DNA of 54,848 nucleotides. Source: Pseudomonas sp. (GTDB lineage: Bacteria; Pseudomonadota; Gammaproteobacteria; Pseudomonadales; Pseudomonadaceae). Within the stretch, counting starts at the first letter, position 1, and every line of letters begins with the position of its first letter. This document shows positions 42,839 through 53,613 of the stretch, in pieces. The stretch covers positions 1 to 54,848 of the forward strand of contig JAUSOF010000021.1 of the NCBI GenBank assembly GCA_030656145.1, given 5' to 3'. Under the pieces are notes generated by a model. That model was not told the DNA's origin, did not search any database, and was given only the letters and a program-made list of their open reading frames with translations. The position numbers and the translations under genes were made by a program.

Positions 42839-43699
42839 TCAGCGCGGTAGCTCGATTCGTACGGTTTCGCCTGGCACTGTTGGCCAGTCCTGTGCGGCCC
42901 AGCGCTCACGGGCCTGGTCGATCAGGGCCTGATCACTGGCGACAAAATTCCAGTTGATCCGTCGTGGGCCAATCGGCGCACCGCCAATTAATACCAGGCG
43001 GCTCTCGCCGCAGGCGCTGAGGGTGTAGGTTTCGCCTTCGGGCAGCACCAGCAGGCCGCGTAGCGGCAGTTGCTGGTTGTCCAGTGTCGCCTCGCCGTCA
43101 ATCAGGTACAGCGCGCGTTCGGCATGCTCGGCGGGTATCTGCAGTGCGGCGCCTGCAGCCAGCTTGATCTCGGCATAGACCGTTGGCGACAGCACCGGCA
43201 CCGGTGATTGCAGGCAAAAGCCATTGCCGGCAATCAGGCAGATGTCCACACCCATGCTGGTGCTGCGCGGCAGGCTGTCGGCGGGGTGATGGCTGTAGCT
43301 GGGTTCGCCTTGCTCCTCTGCGGCGGGCATGGCCAGCCACACCTGCAGGCCATGCATGTGCGAGCCGCTTTCCCATAAATTCTGCGGGGTGCGCTCAACA
43401 TGTGCGACTGCACGGCCTGCGGTCATCCAGCTGACTTCGCCGGGGCCGACCAGTTGATCCGAACCGAGGCTGTCCTTGTGTTGCAGCTGCCCCTCGAACA
43501 GGTAGGTGAGGGTGGACAGGCCGATATGTGGGTGCTGGTTGATATTCATGCCGCTGCCGGCCGGGTAGGTATTTTCCAGAATATGGTCGAAGAACACGAA
43601 CGGCCCGATGCTGCGGCACTTGGCCGAGGGCAGGGGGCGCAAGATAGGTTGCCCATCGAGGTTTTCCGGGCGCGGCTGGATCCGCAAAAAATCGTTCAT
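42839..43699 (-). CDS. Pirin family protein
   Basis: 286-residue bicupin. The N-terminal metal-binding cupin has NINQHPHIGLSTLTYL and the following Glu and His of LFEGQLQHKDSLG, as in iron-binding pirins. Some relatives act as quercetin dioxygenases or as redox-sensitive regulators; the role here is unknown. The ATG at 43699 has GAGGAG upstream. It is divergent from the amidohydrolase gene and lies 90 nt upstream of the sigma gene on the same strand. Confidence 0.9.
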   Translation of the reverse strand: MNDFLRIQPRPENLDGQPILRPLPSAKCRSIGPFVFFDHILENTYPAGSGMNINQHPHIGLSTLTYLFEGQLQHKDSLGSDQLVGPGEVSWMTAGRAVAHVERTPQNLWESGSHMHGLQVWLAMPAAEEQGEPSYSHHPADSLPRSTSMGVDICLIAGNGFCLQSPVPVLSPTVYAEIKLAAGAALQIPAEHAERALYLIDGEATLDNQQLPLRGLLVLPEGETYTLSACGESRLVLIGGAPIGPRRINWNFVASDQALIDQARERWAAQDWPTVPGETVRIELPR

Positions 43700-43797
43700 T
43701 AGGTCTCCTCGCGCAGCTGGGTACTGACCTGAACTTCGCTGCTGGTCATCAGTGTGTGGATCGTGCGCGTCATCCCGTGCGCCATGCAGGCTCAGCT

Positions 43798-43826
43798 GAC
43801 ATCCAGACGTTCCTGGCGGCTATCGC
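43798..43826 (+). promoter_or_regulatory. Weaker copy of the ECF-type motif before the amidohydrolase gene
   Basis: GACATCCAGACGTT at 43798-43811 is identical over 14 nt to the DUF4394 promoter motif. Eleven nt after GACATCCAG comes GGCTATC, similar to GGGTATA. The -10 match and spacing are poorer than in the other two. Confidence 0.45.
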
Positions 43827-43887
43827 GGTTGAACTAGCGCTCAGTGCAGTGAGTCTATTGGCTTCACGTCTTGAGTAGGTCGCCGGT

Positions 43888-44904
43888 TTGAAAGGATTGA
43901 GTCTTTGTCTGTTTGCCGCATTGTTCAGCAGCCTGGTCCAGGCGCGGGATTACCGTTATAGCGATGCGCATCTGCACTATGTCGATTTCTTCCAGGAAAG
44001 CGCCGGCATGGACAAGCTCCTCGAGCGTATGGCCGAGGCCAATGTCGAGCATGTGATGCTCTCGGGTATCCCGGTGGCAAAGAAGTGGGACGAAAATGAA
44101 CCCAAGCGCCCGCGCTACTACGCCGGCGATGACGCCAGTGCTTATTGGTATAGCGCCACCGATACGCTGATCGCGCATGCCTTCAAGCAGGTGCCGGCCG
44201 AGCAGCGCAAACGCTTTCATCCCTTTTTGTCTGGCTTCAATCCCAATGACAAGAACGCCGATGCGCATATCCGTCGCATGCTCGAGATGGACCCCGGCTT
44301 GTGGCAGGGCATTGGCGAAATATTCACCCGCCACGATGATCTGACGGCGTTGATTCATGGCGATGCGCCGCGGGCCGACAATGAGGCGCTGGCACGGGTG
44401 TTTCACCTGGCCGCCGAGTATGACCTGCCGGTGATGCTGCATTCCAATATCACCTCCAAGCGCGAGCGTAATCCGCTGTATTTGCCGGAAATGGAAGCGC
44501 CATTGCGCAATCATCCGCATGTGCGCTTTATCTGGGCGCACGCTGGCACCAGCCTGGAAATACACCGCCACCAGGAGAAACTGGACTTCCTCCTGTCGAC
44601 CCTCGATCGCATGCTTGAAGCCTATCCGAACCTGTACATCGATCTGTCCTGGAGCATGCTCAGGCCGTATCTGCTGGATGAACAGGGCAAGCCTGACGCG
44701 CAATGGTTGGCACTGGTCAAGCGCTATCCGGAGCGCTTCATGCTCGGTTCCGACGTGGTGGGTCGCTTCGACAGCATGGGTGAGTATATGCGCGGCTTCG
44801 AGCCGTTCCTCGATGCTTTGCCCGCCGAGGTCGCGCATAAGGTCGCGCTGGACAACTTCCTCGCCATCCTGCCGCGTAAGGTTCGGAGCGAACTCAAGCG
44901 GTAG
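43888..44904 (+). CDS. Secreted amidohydrolase-family protein
   Basis: 338-residue metal-dependent hydrolase. A signal peptide (MKGLSLCLFAALFSSLVQA) is followed by the DAHLHY metal motif (residues 26-31), later histidines in VMLHSNIT and IWAHAGTS, and a terminal Asp in MLGSDVV, the amidohydrolase_2 pattern. Substrate unknown. No ATG or GTG is available upstream of the signal peptide, so the start is the TTG at 43888, with a GTAGG site upstream. The only in-frame ATGs would delete the signal peptide. Confidence 0.82.
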   Translation: MKGLSLCLFAALFSSLVQARDYRYSDAHLHYVDFFQESAGMDKLLERMAEANVEHVMLSGIPVAKKWDENEPKRPRYYAGDDASAYWYSATDTLIAHAFKQVPAEQRKRFHPFLSGFNPNDKNADAHIRRMLEMDPGLWQGIGEIFTRHDDLTALIHGDAPRADNEALARVFHLAAEYDLPVMLHSNITSKRERNPLYLPEMEAPLRNHPHVRFIWAHAGTSLEIHRHQEKLDFLLSTLDRMLEAYPNLYIDLSWSMLRPYLLDEQGKPDAQWLALVKRYPERFMLGSDVVGRFDSMGEYMRGFEPFLDALPAEVAHKVALDNFLAILPRKVRSELKR

Positions 44905-45288
44905 CAGCCTTGCTGTGAACGTTTAAACAATGCTTGCTTTCAGCTGGCATTTGCCGAAAAAATCAAGAAAAGTTCTCGCGACGGCGCTCGAAGCTGTCAC
45001 GTCTGGGGCGTCATGGCGCCAGGGTTGCAATGCCCAACAGCGCCTTGAATGGCGGGATAATCGCAAGGTCATCTGTCATGTCGAGTGCGCTGAGTAAAGT
45101 CAAACGATGCTCGGCAATTCGCAGGCTGAGCCGTACCGGATTTTTAATCCGGTACGGCTCAAGAAGTCTTTGCGCAAGTCGATATCCGTTTTAGTTACGC
45201 AGCGACCAGCCGGGCCTTTCTGATATGCAGACGGATGCTGGTCACATGCCATTACACATGCCAATTAAGCCAGTAAAGGATTGCTACG
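44905..45288. other. Gap with a related repeat and a 15-bp perfect inverted repeat
   Basis: 384 nt without a supported gene. TCTCGCGACGGCGCTCGA (about 44974-44991) matches the repeat cores at 16450 and 37565. A perfect 15-bp inverted repeat (TGAGCCGTACCGGAT at 45127-45141, its inverse at 45147-45161, TTTTA loop) follows. Neither strand has a T-run after it, so it is not a classical terminator. Confidence 0.6.
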
Positions 45289-46914
45289 ATGTCCCTAAGA
45301 AACCTCAATATTGCGCCTAGAGCATCGCTGGGCTTCGGTCTGGTTGGGCTGCTGGTTTTATTGCTTGGTGGTTTTTCGCTGCTGCAGATGGCAGAAATGA
45401 ACAAGCAGTCGGAGCAGGTGAATGACAACTGGCTACCCAGTGTTCTGAGTCTGGGCGAGATGAATCAAGACATTCTGCGTCTGCGCGCGCTGACCTTGCG
45501 CTTGATGCTCAACTCCGATGAAACCTTGGTGCGACAAAACCTGGAGCGGGTTGAAACGTTTAAAGGTCAGTTGCGCACAGCGCAGTCCAGCTATGAAAAG
45601 CTTATTACCAGTGCAGAAGAAAGGAGTTCCTACGAGCGCTTCAAACAAGCAGAGCGCAGTTATTTGCAGGAGCAGAGCAAGATCGTCGAGGCGGTGCGTC
45701 AGGGCGATCTGGATACGGCCCTGGCTGTGGCCAATGGCCCGCTTAACGGCCATGCCGACGACATGGCCCAGGCATTGGCCGATCTCATGAACATGAATCG
45801 GGTCGGTGCCACGGCAGCGGCTAACCATGCCAATCAGGTATTTGTCAGCGCGCGCTTGTGGGTGATGGTAATGATCGCCTTGGCGCTTGGCCTGACTGTG
45901 ATTCTAGCGCTGCTGCTGACCCGCAGCATCGTCGCGCCACTTGCCGAGGCGCTAAGGGTCGCCGAGGTGGTGGCGAGTGGCAACCTGACCCAGTCGATCG
46001 ATGTGCAGGGTACGGATGAGCCGGCCCGTTTGCTGGGCGCGTTGAAGAGCATGCAGCAAAGTCTGCGCAGCACCATTCAGAATATTTCCGACTCATCGAC
46101 GCAGTTGGCATCTGCCTCTGAAGAGCTCAGTGCAGTGACCGAAGACTCCACCCGTGGCTTGCACCAGCAGAACAATGAAATTGAACAGGCTGCCACCGCA
46201 GTCAACCAGATGACCACCGCCGTGGAGGAGGTGGCGCGCAACGCAGTGAGCACCTCGGAGGCCTCCAGCGAATCCAATCGTACTGCCCAGCATGGTCGCG
46301 AGCAGGTGCGTCAAACAGTTGATTCGATCAGCCATCTGGCTGACGACGTCACCGACACTGCCACCGAAGTCGAGTTGTTGGCCGGTCAGGTTCGCGATAT
46401 CAGCAAGGTGCTGGATGTGATTCGCTCGATTGCGGACCAAACCAATCTGCTGGCGCTTAATGCGGCTATCGAAGCGGCGCGTGCCGGCGATGCCGGACGT
46501 GGTTTTGCTGTCGTGGCCGATGAAGTCCGGGCCCTTGCTCATCGGACTCAGCAGTCGACCCGTGAAATAGAGCAGATGATCAGCGGTATTCAGCAGGGCA
46601 CCGATAAGGCCGTCAACGCCATGCAGAATAGCAACAGCAGGGCGCGTTCGACCCTGGATGTGGCCAAGGCAGCCGGCCTGGCCCTGGATGAAATCGCTGC
46701 CGCTATTTCGCAGATCAACGAGCGCAATCTGGTCATTGCCAGCGCGTCGGAAGAACAGGCGCAGGTTGCCCGTGAGGTCGACCGTAATCTGGTGAACATC
46801 CGTGATCTGTCGATGCAGTCTTCTGCGGGGGCCAATCAGACCAGCGCTGCCAGTCAGGAATTGTCGCGCCTTGCGGTGGACCTGAATACGTTGGTCGCAC
46901 GCTTTTCTATATGA
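45289..46914 (+). CDS. Methyl-accepting chemotaxis protein with 4HB ligand domain
   Basis: 541-residue chemoreceptor. TM1 (about 13-33), a periplasmic four-helix-bundle domain (about 34-188), TM2 (about 189-211), HAMP (about 212-265) and a cytoplasmic signalling domain with the hairpin tip [20 protein letters not shown]. There is no C-terminal CheR-docking pentapeptide. The ligand is unknown. It stands alone on the plus strand, about 380 nt after the amidohydrolase gene. Confidence 0.93.
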   Translation: MSLRNLNIAPRASLGFGLVGLLVLLLGGFSLLQMAEMNKQSEQVNDNWLPSVLSLGEMNQDILRLRALTLRLMLNSDETLVRQNLERVETFKGQLRTAQSSYEKLITSAEERSSYERFKQAERSYLQEQSKIVEAVRQGDLDTALAVANGPLNGHADDMAQALADLMNMNRVGATAAANHANQVFVSARLWVMVMIALALGLTVILALLLTRSIVAPLAEALRVAEVVASGNLTQSIDVQGTDEPARLLGALKSMQQSLRSTIQNISDSSTQLASASEELSAVTEDSTRGLHQQNNEIEQAATAVNQMTTAVEEVARNAVSTSEASSESNRTAQHGREQVRQTVDSISHLADDVTDTATEVELLAGQVRDISKVLDVIRSIADQTNLLALNAAIEAARAGDAGRGFAVVADEVRALAHRTQQSTREIEQMISGIQQGTDKAVNAMQNSNSRARSTLDVAKAAGLALDEIAAAISQINERNLVIASASEEQAQVAREVDRNLVNIRDLSMQSSAGANQTSAASQELSRLAVDLNTLVARFSI

Positions 46915-47144
46915 CTCCAGGCCTATACCGCCAGAAATCTGTAGCGAGGTTGCTTCAGCGCATCGAATAGGAGGCGGGGTCACTTCCGCACTCCTGTGGC
47001 GCTCGCATACGTTGAGGCGGGCCGATTGGTGACCGGTTGAGTGATGAAACGCTCTGCCCGGTTACGTGTTGCGGCAAGCGCAGCCTTGGTTGTTATTAAC
47101 TGTGCCAGTCACCCGCGCAGTCACTGGCGAACGCAAGCGGCAAG
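46915..47144. other. Gap between the chemoreceptor and the DUF3859 gene
   Basis: 230 nt before the Pho-box-like repeats. I see no gene and no clear terminator for the chemoreceptor gene. Confidence 0.35.
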
Positions 47145-47178
47145 TTGTCATTCGCCTGTCATACGGGTGTCATAGGCT
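47145..47178 (+). promoter_or_regulatory. Triple TGTCAT repeat resembling a Pho box
   Basis: TTGTCAT (47145-47151), CTGTCAT (47156-47162) and GTGTCAT (47167-47173) are spaced exactly 11 nt apart, the spacing and sequence of PhoB half-sites (CTGTCAT, 4 nt, CTGTCAT). A possible -10 (TAGGCT, 47173-47178) sits at the usual distance after the first two half-sites. The DUF3859 start codon is 28 nt further on. Confidence 0.7.
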
Positions 47179-47205
47179 CGCGCCATCCCAAACAAGGAGC
47201 GCGAC

Positions 47206-47670
47206 ATGCATTACACCCGTTTCAGTGCGCTGGCCGCACTCATGTTGATGGCTGGGCAGCTGCAGGCCGAGGTACGGGTCGAGGGGCCCGTGGAGTACGG
47301 TGTCTTTGCCAGCCAGTATCAGGACTTTAAGCCGGGCGAGCGGGTCTTGACCCGCAGTAATCAGCAGATCGAGCGCGCCGAGGTGGTCCCGGCCAAGCTC
47401 GGCACCAAGTTCGGCATGCGCTACAGACTGGCGGGCAAAGCCGCTGGCGATGCGCCGCTGACTCTGCTCTATCTCACGCCTGGCGTCACCACCCCCGATG
47501 GCACGCGTCACGACAAGTTTGTGGTGACTCAGCAGCTGGTGCCGGGTGCCCCTCAGGACGTGATGGCCTTCGAGTTCAGCGAACCCCATGAAGTCGTTGC
47601 AGGTGAGTGGCATTTCCTGGTGTTCCAGGATGACCGCAAGTTGGCCGAGCAGCGTTTTCAGGTGCGCTGA
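47206..47670 (+). CDS. Secreted DUF3859 protein, putative Pho-regulated
   Basis: 154-residue periplasmic protein of unknown function. Signal peptide MHYTRFSALAALMLMAGQLQA is cleaved before EVRVEG. The mature beta-rich domain (RVEGPVEYGVFASQYQDF, then FEFSEPHEVVAGEWHFLVFQ) fits DUF3859. AAGGAG precedes the ATG at 47206. The upstream triple TGTCAT repeat suggests induction by phosphate starvation, which is an inference from sequence alone. Confidence 0.85.
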   Translation: MHYTRFSALAALMLMAGQLQAEVRVEGPVEYGVFASQYQDFKPGERVLTRSNQQIERAEVVPAKLGTKFGMRYRLAGKAAGDAPLTLLYLTPGVTTPDGTRHDKFVVTQQLVPGAPQDVMAFEFSEPHEVVAGEWHFLVFQDDRKLAEQRFQVR

Positions 47671-47675
47671 TGCGC

Positions 47676-48110
47676 TCAGGCCAGGCTGCTGTGCAGTTGT
47701 GTGCCGTGGAGCAGGTTATCGGCCAGCGGGCAACGCCGTTCGATTTCGTCGAGCAGTGCCTGCTTTTGTTCGCGGTCGAGGTCGGCATCGATCTCGACCT
47801 TGACCCTCAGCGCCTGGAAACCAGGTCGCACGTCTTCGCGCCGGCCGAGCAGGCCATCGGGATCGTAGTCGGCCTCGATCTCGAAACGCATGCCGCGCAG
47901 TTCGATCTTCTGCTGATGAGCGATGTAGCGACCCAGGGTGCCGAAGCACCCGGCGACCGCCGCCAGGACAATATCCAGTGGAGTGGGGCCCAGGCCCTGC
48001 CCGCCAGCATGCGCGGGCTGATCCATGACCACGCGATGATCGCCGCATTGCACCTCGATGCTCATACCGGCATGCATGTGCCCTTGGGCGCTGATGGTTT
48101 TAATTGTCAT
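47676..48110 (-). CDS. OsmC-family protein
   Basis: 144-residue protein of the OsmC/Ohr superfamily, closest to the OsmC/YhfA-like branch. The two redox cysteines of the family are in VLAAVAGCFGTLG and RRCPLADNL. Ohr and OsmC reduce organic hydroperoxides; this branch may have another substrate. The ATG at 48110 is used. It is convergent with the DUF3859 gene, with only 5 nt between their stops. Confidence 0.87.
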   Translation of the reverse strand: MTIKTISAQGHMHAGMSIEVQCGDHRVVMDQPAHAGGQGLGPTPLDIVLAAVAGCFGTLGRYIAHQQKIELRGMRFEIEADYDPDGLLGRREDVRPGFQALRVKVEIDADLDREQKQALLDEIERRCPLADNLLHGTQLHSSLA

Positions 48111-48554
48111 GCCTGAGTCCTCATCGTGCTGTGATTGGCGTTGCCAGCAGGATAAGACAGCGCGCGGGTGCAGCGTTGATCCTGGTCAAACAAGCCGCAA
48201 TGCCGCGTGGCCCCCTGCCTGATACGCCGTGGGGCTGGGCGCTCAGTCGGATGCTGTGTGTGCGGCGCACACTAAAGTCCGGCCCGAGCAAGCCGGCAGG
48301 TCGCGCGGTCGCTGCTATGTGTTGGTGCGCCGGTCCGTGGCCTAGCCGGTACGTCTTTGCTCAACCTTTCGAGTGGTCGGGTGCCGAGCCCTGCCAGGTG
48401 AGCGGTAGAGTGATTGGGTAGGCCAGATATTCTTGGATTTGCGCTGACGGTGCCCTGTCGAAAAAGCGTGCCGCGCGCGGGCTCATTTCGTTTTTGTCAT
48501 TTGCTCTGATCTGCCCAGCGACTTACAGTCTGGCGCTTATCAAATGGAGTATCT
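48111..48554. other. Gap between OsmC-type gene and earP
   Basis: 444 nt with no supported gene. A plus-strand open frame at 48104-48421 has a composition typical of chance frames and overlaps the OsmC-type gene's start. The region should hold the promoters of both genes. A GGAG at 48545-48548 serves the earP start. Confidence 0.4.
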
Positions 48555-49688
48555 ATGCGCGTCACCTGGGACATTTTCTGCAGCGTTGTCGATAACTACG
48601 GTGATATCGGCGTGACCTGGCGGCTGGCGCGGCAATTGGCGGGCGAGCATGACGTGACCGTGCGGCTGTGGCTGGATGATCTCGACGCGTTCACTCGGCT
48701 GTGCCCACAGGCCGACAGACAAGCGGTGCAGCAATCCCAGCAAGGTGTAGAGGTGCGGCAGTGGCCGCGGCCTTGGCAGCCTGTAGAGCCGGCGGATGTG
48801 GTGATCGAGGCGTTTGCCTGTGAGTTGCCGGCCGTTTATGTCGCGGCGATGGCGGCGCGGCCGCAGAAGGTTTTGTGGCTGAATCTGGAATACCTCAGCG
48901 CCGAGGGCTGGGTCGAGGGTTGCCATGGTTTGCCGTCCCTGCAGTCGAATGGTTTGCAGAAGTTCTTCTTTTTCCCAGGCTTTACCGCAGGCAGCGGCGG
49001 TCTACTGCGCGAGCGCGATCTGCTCGACCAACGCCGGGCGTTTCAGGCCGACTCTTTGGCGTGTGAAGCTTTTCTTCAGGGGCTGGGGGTGGAGCCTATA
49101 GCGGGGGCGCGGCGTGTGTCGTTGTTCGCTTACGAGAATCGCGGCCTGGCCAGTTGGTTGGACGCGCTGGCGGCAGGCCTCCACGTGACCCAGCTGCTGG
49201 TGCCGGAGGGGCGTATTCTCGCCGATCTGCAAGTCTGGCTCGGTTGCGCGGCGCTGGTTGCCGGTGATCGACAGCAGCGCGGGCAGTTGCATATCCAGGT
49301 ACTGCCTTTTGTCGAGCAGGAGCAGTACGATCGCTTGCTCTGGAGTTGCGACTTCAATGCGGTGCGCGGTGAGGACTCGTTCGTTCGTGCGCAATGGGCA
49401 GGGCGCCCGTTGCTCTGGCATATCTATTGGCAAGATGAGGGCGCTCACTGGGACAAGCTCGAAGCGTTTCTGGCGCTCTATATCGTTGGCTTGTCGCCCG
49501 CGGCAAGTGCGGCGCTTGAGGGGCTATGGCGTGCATGGAATGCGGGTGAGACCATGGGTGCGAGCTGGCATGCAGTGCAGCAGGTGTGGCCAGAACTGGC
49601 CGAACATGCCGAGCGCTGGTGTCTGCAACAGGCTTCTCAGGCTGATCTTGCCGCGGCACTGGTAGAGTTTTACCTAAATTGGCTATGA
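48555..49688 (+). CDS. earP: Protein-arginine rhamnosyltransferase EarP
   Basis: 377-residue GT-B fold enzyme that transfers rhamnose from dTDP-rhamnose to Arg32 of elongation factor P. The N-terminal segment [20 protein letters not shown] has the catalytic Asp13 and Asp17 of the family. The length matches homologues. It lies directly upstream of its substrate gene efp (46-nt gap). Confidence 0.95.
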   Translation: MRVTWDIFCSVVDNYGDIGVTWRLARQLAGEHDVTVRLWLDDLDAFTRLCPQADRQAVQQSQQGVEVRQWPRPWQPVEPADVVIEAFACELPAVYVAAMAARPQKVLWLNLEYLSAEGWVEGCHGLPSLQSNGLQKFFFFPGFTAGSGGLLRERDLLDQRRAFQADSLACEAFLQGLGVEPIAGARRVSLFAYENRGLASWLDALAAGLHVTQLLVPEGRILADLQVWLGCAALVAGDRQQRGQLHIQVLPFVEQEQYDRLLWSCDFNAVRGEDSFVRAQWAGRPLLWHIYWQDEGAHWDKLEAFLALYIVGLSPAASAALEGLWRAWNAGETMGASWHAVQQVWPELAEHAERWCLQQASQADLAAALVEFYLNWL

Positions 49689-49689
49689 T
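49684..49689 (+). promoter_or_regulatory. efp: Possible -10 element of a separate efp promoter
   Basis: TATGAT at 49684-49689, at the end of earP and 46 nt before the efp ATG, looks like a -10 box. The -35 region is poor. It would allow efp to be made in much larger amounts than its modifying enzyme. Confidence 0.4.
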
Positions 49690-49734
49690 ACGCGGCCTAG
49701 ATTTCCGTATCTCCATCCATATCCGGATATTAGT

Positions 49735-50307
49735 ATGAAAACCGCACAAGAAATGAAGCCCAACAGTGTGGCCCTGATTGACGGCCAGCCTTGGCTTATC
49801 CAGAAGGCCGAGTTCACCAAGTCCGGTCGTAACAGCGCTATCGTCAAGATGAAGCTGCGCAATCTGTTGACGGGTTCCTCGACAGAGACCGTGTACAAGG
49901 CTGACGACAAGCTTGAGCCGGTTATCCTTGATCGCGTTGCCGTGACCTACTCCTATTACAGCGAGCCGAACTACGTCTTTATGGACGATGAGTTCAATCA
50001 GTACGAGCTGAACAAGGACGACCTGGAAAACGTTATGCCGTATATCGTTGACGGCATGACCGACATCTGCGAAGCCGTGTTCTTCGAAGGCAAAGTGGTT
50101 TCGGTCGATCTGCCGACCACCATCGTTCGTCAGATTACCTACACCGAAGGTTCCGCCCGTGGCGACACCTCCGGCAAGGTGATGAAGACTGCCAAGTTGA
50201 GCAACGGTACTGAAGTCAAGGTTGCAGACTTCTGCAACATCGACGACTGGATCGAGATCGACACCCGTACCGGTGAGTACAAGTCCCGCGCTAAAGCCCC
50301 AGTCTAA
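49735..50307 (+). CDS. efp: Elongation factor P (rhamnosylated type)
   Basis: 190-residue translation factor that rescues ribosomes stalled at polyproline. The three OB-like domains are complete. The modification loop reads FTKSGRNSA, with Arg32 at the tip rather than Lys, which is the EarP type and agrees with the neighbouring gene. No poxA/epmA is near. Confidence 0.97.
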   Translation: MKTAQEMKPNSVALIDGQPWLIQKAEFTKSGRNSAIVKMKLRNLLTGSSTETVYKADDKLEPVILDRVAVTYSYYSEPNYVFMDDEFNQYELNKDDLENVMPYIVDGMTDICEAVFFEGKVVSVDLPTTIVRQITYTEGSARGDTSGKVMKTAKLSNGTEVKVADFCNIDDWIEIDTRTGEYKSRAKAPV

Positions 50308-50333
50308 ACACTGGCTTTACTCGCGAGCAGATC

Positions 50334-50361
50334 AAGCCCGATTCTAGTGTCGGGCTTTTTT
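50334..50361 (+). terminator. Intrinsic terminator of efp
   Basis: An 8-bp stem AAGCCCGA / TCGGGCTT with an 8-nt loop and a T-run, 26 nt after the efp stop codon. Confidence 0.9.
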
Positions 50362-50713
50362 CTGTGTGCGCCACGCATGACTCGCCGAGCGATTCGGCGC
50401 CACTATCCTGGCGCGCCGCAACGGCTCTTGCAGGACTGAGGCGCTGTGCAAAAAGCCAGCGGCCGGTTACCCGTTGTATCCACAGGCGCGGGCATGCGTT
50501 CTGGGCTTTGTAAGCGCCGCGCCAAAGCCTTCAGGTAGCCTGGCGGCAGGCTTGAGGCACAGCGTAGGTTGGCGCGGGCCGCTTCGCCCAGCGGGTGATG
50601 GCATGCCCGTTGGGCTTTTTCGCTGTCTCCCGCGGCAGCGCGGCATGGCTTTTTGGCCTCGTAACAATTAGCGGCTACATTGCCATATCAAAAGCCATTT
50701 AACCGCAGGTAGC
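50362..50713. other. Gap with an orphan terminator-like hairpin
   Basis: 352 nt with no recognisable gene. GCCCAGCGGG (50586-50595) and CCCGTTGGGC (50606-50615) form a stem with one wobble pair, followed by TTTTT, an intrinsic-terminator shape on the plus strand with no coding gene before it. Just upstream is GGTTGGCGCGGGCCGC, related to the repeat at 33338-33439. Confidence 0.5.
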
Positions 50714-51361
50714 CTAGATTTTGCGCGGGTTCTGCGGTGGTGGGTTGATGCCCATGGACAGATAAATGCTGGTGAAGGCGTCGACGCCGATATTGGCCGG
50801 TTTGACCCAGTCCACAGGTACATACAGCAGGCCGCCGCCTATGGGGATGGGAGCAGTGGGTACCAGCACGGCATAGTAGCTGCGACCATCGATATCAATC
50901 GGGTTGGGGTTGGGCATCAGCGCCAGCACGGCGACGCCATCACCACCGAACAGGCACCAGACCGGGCTCATGGCGTTGATGTCGGCGCCTTCTTTTTTCT
51001 CCAGCAGGTCGACAAAGCGATCCGCCAGATTGTAAAGCTTACCGAACAGCGGAATGCGCCGCAGGGTCAGGTTGGTCAGCCATTGCAGCGGGCGGCGCAG
51101 CCCCAGTTGCACGCCCAGGCCTAGGGCATAAATGCCCATCAGCAGCGCCGCGGTGCCCAGGGTGTACGCCAGGTAAGGGTTGCTGACGAATGGCTGGCCC
51201 ATGGCGGCAAATACCTGGCCGAGGTAGCTGGACGGCCCGATTACCCGGTTCAATAAGCCAACCACCCAGGACAGCAGCGTCAAGCTCAAGGCCAGTGGCA
51301 GCAATACGATAAAGCCGGTTAACCAGGTGGCGATCAGTGCGTTGGCGCTTTTCTTGAACAT
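50714..51361 (-). CDS. DUF502 family membrane protein
   Basis: 215-residue inner-membrane protein of unknown function with two hydrophobic segments (about 10-40 and 60-88). After these comes a soluble domain with the family segments RIPLFGKLYNLADRFVDLL and VLVPTAPIPIGGGLLYVPVDWV. It may form a standalone unit; the downstream end is 43 nt from the acetoacetyl-CoA synthetase gene, which lies upstream on the same strand, so co-transcription is possible. Confidence 0.87.
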   Translation of the reverse strand: MFKKSANALIATWLTGFIVLLPLALSLTLLSWVVGLLNRVIGPSSYLGQVFAAMGQPFVSNPYLAYTLGTAALLMGIYALGLGVQLGLRRPLQWLTNLTLRRIPLFGKLYNLADRFVDLLEKKEGADINAMSPVWCLFGGDGVAVLALMPNPNPIDIDGRSYYAVLVPTAPIPIGGGLLYVPVDWVKPANIGVDAFTSIYLSMGINPPPQNPRKI

Positions 51362-51404
51362 TTGATGAGATCCGCTGGAGTGGCGCTATCAGATAGACGG
51401 CTGC

Positions 51405-53360
<1,956 letters not shown>

Positions 53361-53613
53361 GTCGATTCCTCATTCGGCTGGTGCCGTAATTCTTGTTGTA
53401 CCGGGCTGTTGCGCCTGGCCGATGGCACGCTAGCCTACTGGCCGCAGGAAGCCTTGACCTGCAGCGACCCTTATTGCTCGGCTGCCGACCTGGCGGCTGT
53501 TGTAGCGGTTTTACACCGAAGGCAGGGCCGGCACGCTGCATCCGGGGCTCGGGCTTTACAGGCTGTAAACAAAGCCTGACGGCAGTGGTTTTCGTGGCCC
53601 GAAGCAGCCCGCT
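53361..53613. other. Gap with a short protein-like frame, role unclear
   Basis: 253 nt between two minus-strand genes. On the plus strand, 53406-53579 reads LRLADGTLAYWPQEALTC and on to ADLAAVVAVLHRR, which looks more protein-like than chance, but I see no start codon with a ribosome binding site and no known family. It may be a gene remnant or a small unannotated gene. Confidence 0.35.

Noticed and set aside
40544..44904. The sigma/anti-sigma/DUF4394/pirin/amidohydrolase block as a horizontally acquired island
   Set aside because: There is no integrase, transposase, tRNA target or flanking repeat, and codon use looks like that of the neighbours.
48104..48421. 105-codon plus-strand frame after the OsmC-type gene
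   Set aside because: It overlaps the start of the OsmC-type gene, is rich in Arg, Pro, Cys and Trp as chance GC-rich frames are, and has no ribosome binding site or family resemblance.
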